A stretch of DNA of 55,302 bases, from assembly GCA_050181295.1 (NCBI GenBank), contig JBFXDI010000007.1, positions 1 to 55,302 on the forward strand. Reading direction: 5' to 3'. Shown here in pieces: positions 1 to 7,360 of the stretch. This DNA is from JBFXDI01 sp050181295 (GTDB lineage Bacteria > Pseudomonadota > Alphaproteobacteria > Rhizobiales > Aestuariivirgaceae). The notes beneath the pieces were generated by a model. It searched no databases. It was not told where the DNA came from and worked only from the letters and a program-made list of their open reading frames with translations. Position 1 is the stretch's first letter. Each line of letters opens with the position of its first letter. Both the position numbers and the translations under genes were made by a program.

Positions 1-354
1 AGCCCGCAGCTCGCGACGAGCCGTGTCCTGCACCACGCGCAAATTTTGCCAAACAAACACCGCCCCAACTGCGGTTGTCGCAAGAGCTAGGATCGAGACT
101 GCGAACGCCCACAATGCCCATCTGGCCACCTCTTCTTGCGCTCGAAGCTCCCGTTCTGTTCTCACTTCCTCGCGGAAGGATTTTGGGTCGGTATAGCGGC
201 CTTCACGAATCCCACCTACCGGATACCAGAGCTTGGTACGTTCGTATGCAAGGCTTGAAGATTGTAGAGTTCGTTGCGGACTCAGAAAGCCGGCCCAGGC
301 GATCATCATAATGACAATGACGATGACGCTGAATGGTACCCCAAGGTCCTTCAT
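1..354 (-). CDS. Two-TM accessory membrane protein, N-terminal part (runs off left edge)
   Basis: An uninterrupted 118-codon reading frame starts at an ATG at 354 and is still open at base 1, so only the N-terminus is visible. It reads MKDLGVPFSVIVIVIMMI at the start. Residues about 6-26 form a first membrane segment. A charged Arg/Glu-rich stretch (about 60-79) is followed by a second hydrophobic segment at about 81-103, which leads into a basic helix (QDTARREL). I know this architecture from short proteins of unknown function found in variable parts of alphaproteobacterial genomes, often near tRNA genes. That matches its place just past the 3' end of tRNA-Arg. The codons are visibly less GC-rich than in the housekeeping genes to the right, which suggests acquisition. 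No function can be given. Confidence 0.7.
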   Translation of the reverse strand, partial: MKDLGVPFSVIVIVIMMIAWAGFLSPQRTLQSSSLAYERTKLWYPVGGIREGRYTDPKSFREEVRTERELRAQEEVARWALWAFAVSILALATTAVGAVFVWQNLRVVQDTARRELRA

Positions 355-426
355 TTTAGCTCTCCGAGCGTATACGGGGCCCGATGGAGTACGTCCGCCC
401 AATTCACCCAATCTATTGGGTTTAAA

Positions 427-503
427 TGGCGACCCCGGGAGGATTCGAACCTCCGACCAACAGCTTAGAAGGCTGCTGCTCTGTCCAGCTGAGCTACGGG
501 GCC
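427..503 (-). tRNA. tRNA-Arg (anticodon TCT)
   Basis: A full cloverleaf reads on the minus strand. The acceptor stem GGCCCCG pairs with CGGGGTC (one G-T pair). The anticodon stem CAGC/GCTG encloses a loop with TCT, the T arm contains GGTTCGAATCC, the discriminator is G, and the CCA tail is encoded at 427-429. The 3' end faces the accessory gene at 1-354, the usual orientation for an island inserted at a tRNA. Confidence 0.97.
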
Positions 504-570
504 GTTTCGACCCGGAATACTTCAAGGTGGGCGCCTCTTCCAGCCAAATAGGCGGAAAGGCGTCCTTTGC

Positions 571-1149
571 CTACCGGCTCTTCCCGGCCGCCATGGCCAG
601 GAAAAGATAGGCCCAGCCCGTTGAGATCATGTTGATGCCGACGAGAAGCCCGATCGCCCAGGTGGCGGAGCTCGGAAGCTGCGCGATGATGAGCACTCCC
701 ACAAGGATAGCGACGATGCCCGCGGCCAGCATCCATCCCCAGCCATTCTGCGGGCGCATGCGGATGGCGATCCCTACCTCCATCACGCCCTCGAAGATGA
801 ACAGGACGGCAAGCAGGATGGTGAGCGTGATGATGCCTGTCAGCGGCAGGAAGGCGAGCCAGGCTCCTGCCACGGCATAGAGGAGGCCGATGAGCAGGCT
901 GAGAAGGAATTCGCTCCAGCCCTTGGTCGAGAAGGCATGGGCGATCTGCACCACGCCGCCGATCAGGAACAGCCATCCGAGGAAGATCTTCGCGGCGATG
1001 GTGGTGATGAACGGGAACAGGATGGCGCCTGTGCCAAGCACGATCAGGACGATCCCGAGGACGATGAACCAGGTCCGGTGCCTTAGGACGACAACCTTGA
1101 AATCCTGAACCGATACGTCCGGCAGGCCGGAAGGCGATGTCTGGGACAT
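571..1149 (-). CDS. HdeD family (DUF308) membrane protein
   Basis: This 192-residue protein consists almost wholly of hydrophobic segments, about six, starting near residue 27 (TWFIVLGIVLIVLG). It has the repeated small-residue GGVVQIAHAF / FEGVMEVGIAI pattern of HdeD, the acid-resistance membrane protein of E. coli, whose length is similar. The start is supported by a strong GAGGAGG Shine-Dalgarno sequence upstream of the ATG at 1149. HdeD proteins are linked to acid and membrane stress, but their molecular activity is not known. The family assignment is firm; a role in acid resistance in this organism is only inferred. It stands alone, downstream of the NDUFS4-like gene on the same strand. 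Confidence 0.85.
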   Translation of the reverse strand: MSQTSPSGLPDVSVQDFKVVVLRHRTWFIVLGIVLIVLGTGAILFPFITTIAAKIFLGWLFLIGGVVQIAHAFSTKGWSEFLLSLLIGLLYAVAGAWLAFLPLTGIITLTILLAVLFIFEGVMEVGIAIRMRPQNGWGWMLAAGIVAILVGVLIIAQLPSSATWAIGLLVGINMISTGWAYLFLAMAAGKSR

Positions 1150-1225
1150 GGATGCGACCTCCTCTGCTCTCCCCTTCCGATGAAGGCATTACACGCAGGT
1201 GGGCTCCGCTCGCTGTCGCTCCCGT

Positions 1226-1531
1226 TCAATGCGTCCAGGGATCGGGACGGCCGAAGCGGAAATTGTCGGCGTAGGATTTCTTCTGCGTCGCCGCTCGCTG
1301 CGCCTCGAACACCCGATAGGGGATGCCCTTCCGCTCCGCGTACTCGACGGCCTGCTCCTTGGTGTCGAAGCCGAGCTGGAGCTGCTGCTTCATGTCCTCC
1401 GACGAGGTCCAGCCCATGAGCGGCTCGCGATGCCGCGGCGTCTCCGGCTCGAACTCCAGCACCCACTCCTTGGCGCGGTGCCTTCCCGACTGCATGGCGT
1501 TCCGGGCCGGGCGGTAGATGCGTGCAGCCAT
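1226..1531 (-). CDS. NDUFS4-like complex I accessory subunit (ETC complex I subunit)
   Basis: This 101-residue protein starts MAARIYRPARNAMQSG and contains the NDUFS4 / NADH dehydrogenase Fe-S protein 4 signature: WVLEFEPE, then PLMGW with a following DMKQQLQLGFDTKEQAVEYA, and a C-terminal YADNFRFGR. This is the bacterial form of the 18 kDa mitochondrial complex I accessory subunit, which stabilises the N module of NADH dehydrogenase. It is known from alphaproteobacteria and is normally encoded away from the nuo operon, as here. I chose the ATG at 1531, with GAGGA upstream. A longer frame would run into tRNA-Pro. The gene lies 25 bp past the end of tRNA-Pro on the same strand. Confidence 0.88.
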   Translation of the reverse strand: MAARIYRPARNAMQSGRHRAKEWVLEFEPETPRHREPLMGWTSSEDMKQQLQLGFDTKEQAVEYAERKGIPYRVFEAQRAATQKKSYADNFRFGRPDPWTH

Positions 1532-1556
1532 CTGCTGTCCTCGTTTTCGGTCGCCG

Positions 1557-1633
1557 TGGTCGGGGCGGCGTGATTCGAACACGCGACCCTCTGCTCCCAA
1601 AGCAGATGCGCTACCAGGCTGCGCTACGCCCCG
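1557..1633 (-). tRNA. tRNA-Pro (anticodon TGG)
   Basis: On the minus strand the acceptor arm CGGGGCG pairs perfectly with CGCCCCG. The anticodon arm CTGC/GCAG holds a TTTGGGA loop with anticodon TGG. The T arm contains GTTCGAATC, the discriminator is A and the CCA is encoded at 1557-1559. This is a standard full-length 77-nt tRNA. Confidence 0.97.
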
Positions 1634-1704
1634 AATGTCGGCGAGGGATGGGAGTGCTTACATGGAAAGGGCAGCAGCGGGCAAGCGTCCGCGGGGACCG
1701 CCGC

Positions 1705-2166
1705 TCAGTTCGCCGGCTGGAACATCGAGTGCATGACGGTGTCGCCGGGCTTCAGCCCGATGCGCTTGGCGGTCCCGGCCGCCACCTCCAGGACCCCGGC
1801 GACCGGACCATCGGAAGGAATGATGGTCTCGGAGAACGGCACCGTGTTCTCGGCCACGTTGGCGACCCGGCCCGACTTGGTGATGAAGATCATGTCGAGG
1901 GGGATGTAGGTATTCTTCATCCACATCGCGATCTCGCTGACGTTGCCCCAGTCGAAGAGCATGGCCCGGTTCTCGGGCAGCTTGTGGCGGAACATGAGAC
2001 CGCGCTCCCTGAGCGCCGGCGTATCGGCGATCTCGGCCTGGAAGGCGAAGCTTCCGGAGGCGGTCTGGATGGTCACCGTCTCGACCCGGGCAGGATCCGC
2101 GGCCCGCGCCGGAGCGGCGATGAAAAATCCGAGCGATATCAGGAGTAAGGCGGCAACCCGGTGCAT
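1705..2166 (-). CDS. DUF192 family exported protein
   Basis: The 153-residue product begins with a clear signal peptide (MHRVAALLLISLGFFIAAPARAA, cleavage after ARA-A near residue 22). The rest is a DUF192 domain with the conserved RGLMFRHKLPENRAMLF, MWMKNTYIPLDMIF and RIGLKPGD motifs. DUF192 proteins are small periplasmic or secreted beta proteins with no established biochemical role. The gene starts 17 bp after the stop of the two-domain cold-shock gene and is very likely cotranscribed with it. This cold-shock / DUF192 pairing is widespread in Rhizobiales. The family call is secure and the function is unknown. Confidence 0.9.
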   Translation of the reverse strand: MHRVAALLLISLGFFIAAPARAADPARVETVTIQTASGSFAFQAEIADTPALRERGLMFRHKLPENRAMLFDWGNVSEIAMWMKNTYIPLDMIFITKSGRVANVAENTVPFSETIIPSDGPVAGVLEVAAGTAKRIGLKPGDTVMHSMFQPAN

Positions 2167-2183
2167 GACGCGAACAACCGCCG

Positions 2184-2774
2184 TCAGTGGCTGTGCGGGG
2201 GCCCGCTATCGAGCGAGAGGCGCACTTCCGCCGCCATGAGGCCCTTGGGGCCATTGCCGAACCGGGCATAGACGAACTGATCGGGCACCAGCTCCGGAAT
2301 GGCCGTGCGGCGCAGCGTTTCCATGTGGACGAAGATGTCGGGCATGCCTTCCCCTTCGGTGAGGAATCCGAACCCCCGCGCGCGGTTGAACCATTTGACC
2401 TTGACCCTCACCCAGTCGCTCGAGGGGGCGACTGTCACATGGGTGCGGGGCTGGCGTTCGACCGGATGGATGGCTGTCGATGTGTCGACCGCCAGCACCC
2501 TCAGGCACTGGAAGCCCTTCTGGCGCTCGACGGCCTCGCATACGACCCGTGTGCCCTCGAGCGGCGCCTCGTGGCCGTCGCGCTTCAGGCAACTCAGATG
2601 CAGGAGAACATCCGGAAGACCGTTGTCGGGGATGATGAAGCCATAGCCGCGCACAACGTCGAACCACTTCACGAATCCCGACACCTCGAAGATGCGGACA
2701 TTCGCCTCCGGCCCCTGTTCCTCAACGCGCTCCCGACGACCAGCCCCTGGTCGCTGGGGTTCGTTCCCCACCAT
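2184..2774 (-). CDS. Two-domain cold-shock protein
   Basis: This protein of 196 residues has two cold-shock domains. The first reads GFVKWFDVVRGYGFI with a degenerate RNP2-like DVLLHLS. The second reads VKVKWFNRARGFGFL with DIFVHMETL. Each carries the RNP1 aromatic patch (GYGFI, GFGFL) that stacks on single-stranded RNA or DNA. Single-domain CspA is about 70 residues; tandem forms of about 190-200 are typical of alphaproteobacteria and act as RNA chaperones in cold or stationary phase. I placed the start at the ATG at 2774. An upstream TTG at 3014 would add 80 residues of low-complexity, Cys-rich sequence unlike the family. The DUF192 gene follows at once. Confidence 0.87.
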   Translation of the reverse strand: MVGNEPQRPGAGRRERVEEQGPEANVRIFEVSGFVKWFDVVRGYGFIIPDNGLPDVLLHLSCLKRDGHEAPLEGTRVVCEAVERQKGFQCLRVLAVDTSTAIHPVERQPRTHVTVAPSSDWVRVKVKWFNRARGFGFLTEGEGMPDIFVHMETLRRTAIPELVPDQFVYARFGNGPKGLMAAEVRLSLDSGPPHSH

Positions 2775-3085
2775 GACTGCCAACCCGACCCGTCCGCACT
2801 TTTGATGGCAGCAATCGCCTCGGTACCCGCCGCTGCCCTTCGAACAGTTTGCGCAAAGGCATTTGCTTTGTACAGACTTGGTGCGCACCGCACTTCGAAA
2901 TTCGATGCTCGGAGCCAAGCGCTTAGAATGGCTTGCACAATTTTTTTCGAGCAGGTGATTCGCACCTTCCAGGGGCGGTGTTTTTCCTCTGTTTGCGCGC
3001 GCGCGTTGTTGCAAATCTGCAACTGATTCGGATCGCGCCCGTCTTGACGCATCGTCTTGCGGAGCAAAAAAGATCAGTATGCGGA
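2775..3085. other. Intergenic region upstream of the cold-shock gene
   Basis: This stretch of about 310 bp has no convincing gene and is less GC-rich than its surroundings. It includes T-rich runs near 2941-2947 and A-rich runs near 3066-3072. It should hold the cold-shock promoter and a 5' leader. One inverted repeat, TTGCA-aatc-TGCAA at 3009-3022, could be an operator but is short. A (GC)n tract lies beside it at about 2995-3005. No clear -35/-10 pair can be named. Confidence 0.5.
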
Positions 3086-3829
3086 TTATTTCGGCAGGAA
3101 AGTTTCGAGAACCGCGCCGATATCCTCATGCAGCACCAGATCGGCATGCCCGTCGAGATCCGTCGCCTCCCGGTTGAGGATCACGAGGCGGGCGCCCGCC
3201 CGCTTGGCGAGGAGGGGAAAGCCGGCCGCCGGATAGACGACCAGCGAGGATCCGATGGCGAGGAAGAGGTCGCAGGAAAGGGTGGCCTCCTCGGCACGCT
3301 GCATGGCATCCGCCGGCATGGCCTGCCCGAAGGAGATGGTGGCGGTCTTCACGATGCCGCCGCAGGCCACGCAGGCGGGAGCGCCGGGCTGCCGTTCCAG
3401 CGCCGCCGCCACCCAGTCGAGCTCGTGGCGACGGGCGCAGGAGAGGCAATGGGCATAGGTCCCGTTCCCATGCAGTTCTATGACCTGATCCGCGCCGAGC
3501 CCGGATGCCTGGTGCAGGCCGTCTATGTTCTGGGTGATGACCTGGCTGAGGCGGCCCTCCCAGGCAAGCTGCGCGAGCGCCCGGTGGCCCCGCCCCGGCT
3601 TCACGTCGCCCACCGCCTCGCGGATCTTGAGATAGCGGCTCAGCCCTTCGCGACGCGCCTCGGGCGAGGAAAGAAACGTCTGGAAATCAATGGGTTTGTA
3701 GCGGGTCCAGAGGCCGCCCGGCGAACGGAAGTCCGGTATCCCGCACTCCGTCGAGATGCCCGCGCCCGTGAAGCCCACGATGTTGCGGGCGCTCATCACC
3801 ATCTCGCGCAGCGTCTCTGTCGGCGTCAT
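3086..3829 (-). CDS. NAD-dependent protein deacylase, sirtuin (Sir2) family
   Basis: This 247-residue protein has a full set of Sir2 motifs. The NAD-binding GAGIS is at residues 22-26 followed by IPDFRSPGGLW, and QNIDGLH is at 100-106. The catalytic His is at about 120 in ELHGN. A structural zinc site is formed by Cys128, Cys131, Cys153 and Cys156 (CLSC and CVAC). GSSLVVYPA and ILNREAT complete the Rossmann fold. The enzyme removes acyl groups from lysine using NAD+ and gives nicotinamide and O-acyl-ADP-ribose. The E. coli homologue is also called CobB; I left the symbol empty to avoid confusion with the cobyrinate synthase gene in this window. It stands alone, divergent from the glyoxalase gene. 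Confidence 0.93.
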   Translation of the reverse strand: MTPTETLREMVMSARNIVGFTGAGISTECGIPDFRSPGGLWTRYKPIDFQTFLSSPEARREGLSRYLKIREAVGDVKPGRGHRALAQLAWEGRLSQVITQNIDGLHQASGLGADQVIELHGNGTYAHCLSCARRHELDWVAAALERQPGAPACVACGGIVKTATISFGQAMPADAMQRAEEATLSCDLFLAIGSSLVVYPAAGFPLLAKRAGARLVILNREATDLDGHADLVLHEDIGAVLETFLPK

Positions 3830-3911
3830 CCCTGTTCCTGCCGGGCAGCTTCTACGCCGGTCGGCGCTGGGCTAAGGTGGCCTTCGATCCACGAAGGCAC
3901 AAGGCATAGGC

Positions 3912-4331
3912 ATGAAATTCCTGCATACCATGGTGCGCGTCACGGACGTCGACGCCTCGCTCAACTTCTATTGCGACAAGCTCGGCCTCAGGGAGACGCG
4001 TCGCAAGGACTATCCGGAGGGCCGCTTCACGCTCATCTTCCTGTCGGCGCCGGAATCGCCCGACTCGGAGATCGAGCTGACCCACAACTGGGACCCGGAG
4101 CAGTATGGCGAGGGCCGCAATTTCGGCCACCTGGCCTTTTCCGTCGACGATATCTACACCACCTGCCAGCGCCTCAAGGACGCCGGGGTGACGATCAACC
4201 GGCCGCCCCGCGACGGACGCATGGCTTTCGTGCGGTCGCCAGACAACATCTCGATCGAGCTTCTGCAGAAGGGGCAGGCGCAACCGGTCAAGGAGCCCTG
4301 GGCCTCGATGCCCAACACGGGCCGCTGGTGA
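3912..4331 (+). CDS. gloA: Lactoylglutathione lyase (glyoxalase I, VOC family)
   Basis: The 139-residue protein starts MKFLHTMVRVTDVDASLNFY and shows the GloA pattern: metal-binding His at HTMVRV, Glu in EIELTHNWDPEQYGEGRNFGHLAF (Glu and His ligands), and Glu in IELLQK near the C-terminus. It converts the hemithioacetal of methylglyoxal and glutathione to S-lactoylglutathione in the cytosol. Its length matches bacterial GloA (about 135). The gene is monocistronic, 82 bp from the divergent sirtuin gene, and is followed by a palindromic repeat that may end transcription. Confidence 0.93.
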   Translation: MKFLHTMVRVTDVDASLNFYCDKLGLRETRRKDYPEGRFTLIFLSAPESPDSEIELTHNWDPEQYGEGRNFGHLAFSVDDIYTTCQRLKDAGVTINRPPRDGRMAFVRSPDNISIELLQKGQAQPVKEPWASMPNTGRW

Positions 4332-4355
4332 TTTTTCTGGAGATATCCGATCCGT

Positions 4356-4452
4356 GTCATCCCGGAAGCCGTGCCAACGGCTGTCCGGGATCGGAAGCGT
4401 GAGGCGGTTGAGACCGGGTCCCGGACTTGGCCTTCGGCCAATCCGGGATGAC
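4356..4452. repeat. Palindromic intergenic repeat (GTCATCCCGGA ends)
   Basis: The element is bounded by perfect 11-bp inverted ends, GTCATCCCGGA at 4356-4366 and TCCGGGATGAC at 4442-4452. Smaller hairpins lie inside (for example GGCCTTCGGCC). It fills the gap between the convergent gloA and the small gene at 4469. It resembles the REP-like elements common in Rhizobiales and could also serve as a transcription stop. A related but not identical design recurs at 7256 and 40999. Confidence 0.8.
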
Positions 4453-4468
4453 GAGTGGAGAACCGTGC

Positions 4469-4624
4469 TTAGCGCCTCGGCAGGCGGCGTTCGGCTTCCG
4501 CTTCGGCGACGGTGAGAAGGCGCAGGCCGAGCTCGCGGCGATCGGTGAGGTCGCGGCGCGGCTGGTGCGGGGGCTCGCCCATCTCGCTGGTGAACTCCGC
4601 CTCGAACATGTCGTACTCGAACAT
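4469..4624 (-). CDS. Small acidic-N-terminal protein of unknown function (51 aa)
   Basis: This is a short frame beginning MFEYDMFEAEFTSEMG and ending EAEAERRLPRR. GGAG lies eight bases before the ATG at 4624, a good ribosome site. The N-terminal half is acidic and aromatic and the C-terminal half is Arg/Glu-rich and probably helical; there is no signal or membrane segment. I do not recognise a domain. The coding case rests on the ribosome site, the plausible composition and the location between a repeat and recJ on the same strand. It could be a recJ-independent small regulator, or not translated at all. Confidence 0.55.
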   Translation of the reverse strand: MFEYDMFEAEFTSEMGEPPHQPRRDLTDRRELGLRLLTVAEAEAERRLPRR

Positions 4625-4716
4625 GGCCTTCACTCCTGATCGGATAGCGACCGATTGCCCGATCCTACGCGTCCAAGGCTGAACGAAAGGTGACTCGCGC
4701 CGTTCGCCGGCGTTCA

Positions 4717-6498
4717 TCAGGCTCGGATTTCGGCAACATCCTCAATGAGAAGTTGCGCGTCGCGCCGGCCGTTCCAGGTGTCGAGGCAGAGCCGGCCCGC
4801 CACATGCAGCGGGAGGGCGCGCTCCGAAAGCAGCATTTCGCCGAGTTCCGTGCCCATGGAGCGGAAGGCTATCGCCTTGAGCCGGCTTCCGTCGCCCGCC
4901 ACCAGCGTGCAGCGCACATGATCCGAGCCGGCGGCGTCTGCATAGGCCACCCGGTGCGCCGGGAAGGCAAAAACCGGCTCCGGATTGCCGCTGCCATAGG
5001 GGCCGGCGCGGGCGAGGAGAGCGACGAGATCGGCCGTCGCGCCCCCGGCGCTGAGCGCACCCTCGAGGTCGAGCCAGGGAGCGGCCTGGGCGGGCTCGCC
5101 CACCGCCGAGGCGAGAAAGGCCTTGAGAGCCTCCACATCCCCTGCCCTGGCCGTCAGTCCCGCGGCCATGGCATGGCCGCCGCCCTTGACCAGGAGGCCG
5201 GCCTCCACCGCCGCCGCGACGGCGCGGCCGAGATCGAAACCGGCGACGGAGCGCCCCGAGCCCGAGAGCAAGCCCTCTTCCCGCGTCGGCGCGAGCGCGA
5301 AGGCGGGCACGCCATAGCGTTCCCTGAGGCGCGAGGCGACGAGGCCGAGGACGCCAGGATGCCAGCTCTCGCCTTGCGCGAAGAGGATGGGCATGGGCGC
5401 ACCCACGGCGATGCCCGCATCGGCCTGCGCATAGGCCTCCTCGACCGCCGCCAGCTCGATCGACTGCCGCTCCCGGTTGAGCTTCTCCAGCTCCTGCGCG
5501 ATCACATTTGCCTCGCCCCGGTCCCGCGTGAGCAGCAGGCGCAGTCCGAGCGCGGCATCCCCGATCCGGCCGGCGGCGTTGAGCCGGGGCCCGAGCACGA
5601 AGCCCAGCGCATGCGGATCGGGCGCCCGCGACAGCCGGGCCATGTCGGCAAGCGCGGCAAGGCCCACGCGCTCGCGCCGCGCCATGACCTTGAGGCCCTG
5701 GGTGACGAAGGCGCGGTTGAGGCCGGTCAAGGGCACCACGTCGCAGACCGTGGCGAGCGCGACGAGATCGAGTGCTGCGAGCAGGTCCGGCGGCTCCGAT
5801 GTCCAGTGGCCGGCCGTCTTGAGCGCCCGCGACAGCCCGACCAGCAGCAGGAAGGTGATGCCAGCGGCGCTGAGGTGGTCGAGGCCCGATATGTCGTCCT
5901 GCCGGCGCGGATTGACCACGGCATGGGCGCGCGGCAATGCCGGACCCGGCAGATGGTGGTCGACGACCACGCAATCCATGCCCAGTTCGTTCGCGGCGGC
6001 GATGGCGGCTTCCGCGGAGGTGCCGCAGTCGAGCGTGACCAGGAGCCCGACGCCCTGCCCCGCGAGCCGCGCCACGGCCTCGAGGCTCGGCCCGTAGCCT
6101 TCCCGCAGGCGATCCGGCAGATGCACGGCCGGCTTCACGCCCGCCCGTTCGAGGAATTCCGCAAGGAGGGCCGTGGACGACATGCCGTCCACGTCATAAT
6201 CGCCGATGATGCCGATCCCTTCCCCTTGCGTCACGGCCGCCACGATGCGCTCGACCGCGCGGTCCATGTCGGCGAGGACGGAGGGATCCGGAAGGAGATT
6301 CTTGAGCGTCGGGCTGAGATAGCCTGGAACGTCGTCGAGAAGCACGTTCCGCCCCGCGAGCACTCGGCCCAGGAGCTCGGGAATTCCGTGCCGCTCGGAG
6401 ATGGCGAGCGCGTCGCGCTGCGAGACCTCGCGGAGCCGCCAGGCGCGGCCGGTGACCGAGCGTGTCACGCCGAGCGCGAACTTTTCGATGGCCGACAT
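4717..6498 (-). CDS. recJ: Single-stranded-DNA-specific exonuclease RecJ
   Basis: A protein of 593 residues, the usual RecJ size. It has the DHH-phosphoesterase motifs GDYDVDGMSS (residues 99-108) and VVVDHHLPG (DHH at about 180-182), then the conserved HAVVNPRR and GFVLGPRLNAAGRIGDA. A DHHA1 domain follows with SWHPGVLGLVASRL and GGHAMAAGLT. RecJ degrades single-stranded DNA 5' to 3' in RecFOR recombination, mismatch and base-excision repair. I chose the ATG at 6498 (MSAIEKFALGVTRSVTGRAW). The open frame extends further upstream, but that part is a shadow of the GST gene. The GST gene lies 50 bp upstream on the same strand. Confidence 0.95.
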   Translation of the reverse strand: MSAIEKFALGVTRSVTGRAWRLREVSQRDALAISERHGIPELLGRVLAGRNVLLDDVPGYLSPTLKNLLPDPSVLADMDRAVERIVAAVTQGEGIGIIGDYDVDGMSSTALLAEFLERAGVKPAVHLPDRLREGYGPSLEAVARLAGQGVGLLVTLDCGTSAEAAIAAANELGMDCVVVDHHLPGPALPRAHAVVNPRRQDDISGLDHLSAAGITFLLLVGLSRALKTAGHWTSEPPDLLAALDLVALATVCDVVPLTGLNRAFVTQGLKVMARRERVGLAALADMARLSRAPDPHALGFVLGPRLNAAGRIGDAALGLRLLLTRDRGEANVIAQELEKLNRERQSIELAAVEEAYAQADAGIAVGAPMPILFAQGESWHPGVLGLVASRLRERYGVPAFALAPTREEGLLSGSGRSVAGFDLGRAVAAAVEAGLLVKGGGHAMAAGLTARAGDVEALKAFLASAVGEPAQAAPWLDLEGALSAGGATADLVALLARAGPYGSGNPEPVFAFPAHRVAYADAAGSDHVRCTLVAGDGSRLKAIAFRSMGTELGEMLLSERALPLHVAGRLCLDTWNGRRDAQLLIEDVAEIRA

Positions 6499-6548
6499 GG
6501 CCCTATTGTGCGTCCCACTATCGGCGATTCTCAAGTTTCGGAAGACCG

Positions 6549-7157
6549 TCAGGCGGGCGCGGTCGCCACCATCGAGGGGCGGCTTGAGAAGGCCGCATAG
6601 AACTTGGCCAGTTTCGGGCGCTTCTCCAGATATTTCTGGTCGGCGAACCGGAACTCCATGTAGCCGATCGCACAGGCGGCCGCGATCGTGCCCGTGTTGA
6701 GATCGGCGAGTTCGGCCGCGAAAGTCTCCTCTATCTCGTCGAGGCTCGCAGCGAGGCGCGCAAGCTGCCGGTCCGCCCAGGCCTGCCATTTCAGCTCCTT
6801 CGGCCGCGTGGCGATCTCGTAGCGGAAGGAGACGCCGGCATCGCAGATGCCCTGCGCCAGCGCCTGCAGCGTCAGCACCCGGAAGCGCTTGACGGGCTCG
6901 TCGGGAAAGAGTTCCCGCCCCCCGTGATGGGCGAGGTATTCGCAGATGACGCGGGAATCGTAGAGCGCATGGCCGTGGTCGGTGACGAGGCACGGCACCT
7001 TGCCGAGCGGATTGTCGGGCGTGATGCCGGGATGCACCTCGGTCGGCGGCACGGCGCCGGCGTGGAGCAGCGTGATCTTGTCCGCGAGGCCGACCTCATG
7101 GGCGGTGACGAGCACCATCCGCGCGAAGGGCGAGGTGGGGCTGTAGTGAAGTTTCAT
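6549..7157 (-). CDS. Glutathione S-transferase family protein
   Basis: The 202-residue protein has a thioredoxin-like N-terminal domain (MKLHYSPTSPFARMVLVTAHEVGL) with a conserved Ser/Pro pair for glutathione, PLGKVPCLV containing the cis-proline, and DSRVICEYLAHH. A helical GST C-terminal domain follows (residues about 90-200). Such GSTs conjugate or reduce electrophiles with glutathione; the substrate cannot be told. The start is the ATG at 7157, because a 12-residue upstream extension lacks the fold's first strand. It is the likely first gene of a short unit with recJ. Confidence 0.88.
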   Translation of the reverse strand: MKLHYSPTSPFARMVLVTAHEVGLADKITLLHAGAVPPTEVHPGITPDNPLGKVPCLVTDHGHALYDSRVICEYLAHHGGRELFPDEPVKRFRVLTLQALAQGICDAGVSFRYEIATRPKELKWQAWADRQLARLAASLDEIEETFAAELADLNTGTIAAACAIGYMEFRFADQKYLEKRPKLAKFYAAFSSRPSMVATAPA

Positions 7158-7255
7158 GGGGGATTTCGCCGGGCAATGGTTGCGCTGGCGCATCCTTACC
7201 GCACCGCCGGGCGCAAGGCAAAGCGGAGGGGGAAACGGAAGCGCCTAAGTCTTAG

Positions 7256-7340
7256 CGTCATGGCCGGGCTTGACCCGGCCATCCTCTTCGACTGCTGCGC
7301 CAAATGAAAAGGATGCCCGGCTCGGGGGCCGGGCATGACG
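7256..7340. repeat. REP-like palindrome, copy A (CGTCATGGCCGGGC / GCCCGGCATGACG type)
   Basis: CGTCATGGCCGGGC at the left end mirrors GCCGGGCATGACG at the right end. Each arm also folds on itself (GGCCGGGCTTGACCCGGCC; GCCCGGCTCGGGGGCCGGGC). It lies between the start of the GST gene and the stop of the peroxiredoxin gene. A second copy in the opposite orientation is at 40999-41080, sharing both arms and the GGATGCCCGG / GGATTGCCGGG core. This is a dispersed chromosomal repeat. Confidence 0.85.
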
Positions 7341-7360
7341 TCTGAAGAGATATCTACGCC

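Noticed and set aside
2775..3014. TTG-started 80-residue extension of the cold-shock protein
   Set aside because: It contains many Cys and Lys residues unlike the family and covers the likely promoter and leader.
2933..4402. A 489-codon open frame on the plus strand
   Set aside because: It runs antisense through the sirtuin gene, which has every Sir2 motif. The plus-strand product is Arg/Gly/His-rich with no domain, as expected for high-GC antisense frames.
4690..6600. A 636-codon open frame on the plus strand
   Set aside because: It is antisense to recJ, which carries DHH motifs at the right spacing. Its composition is that of a shadow frame.
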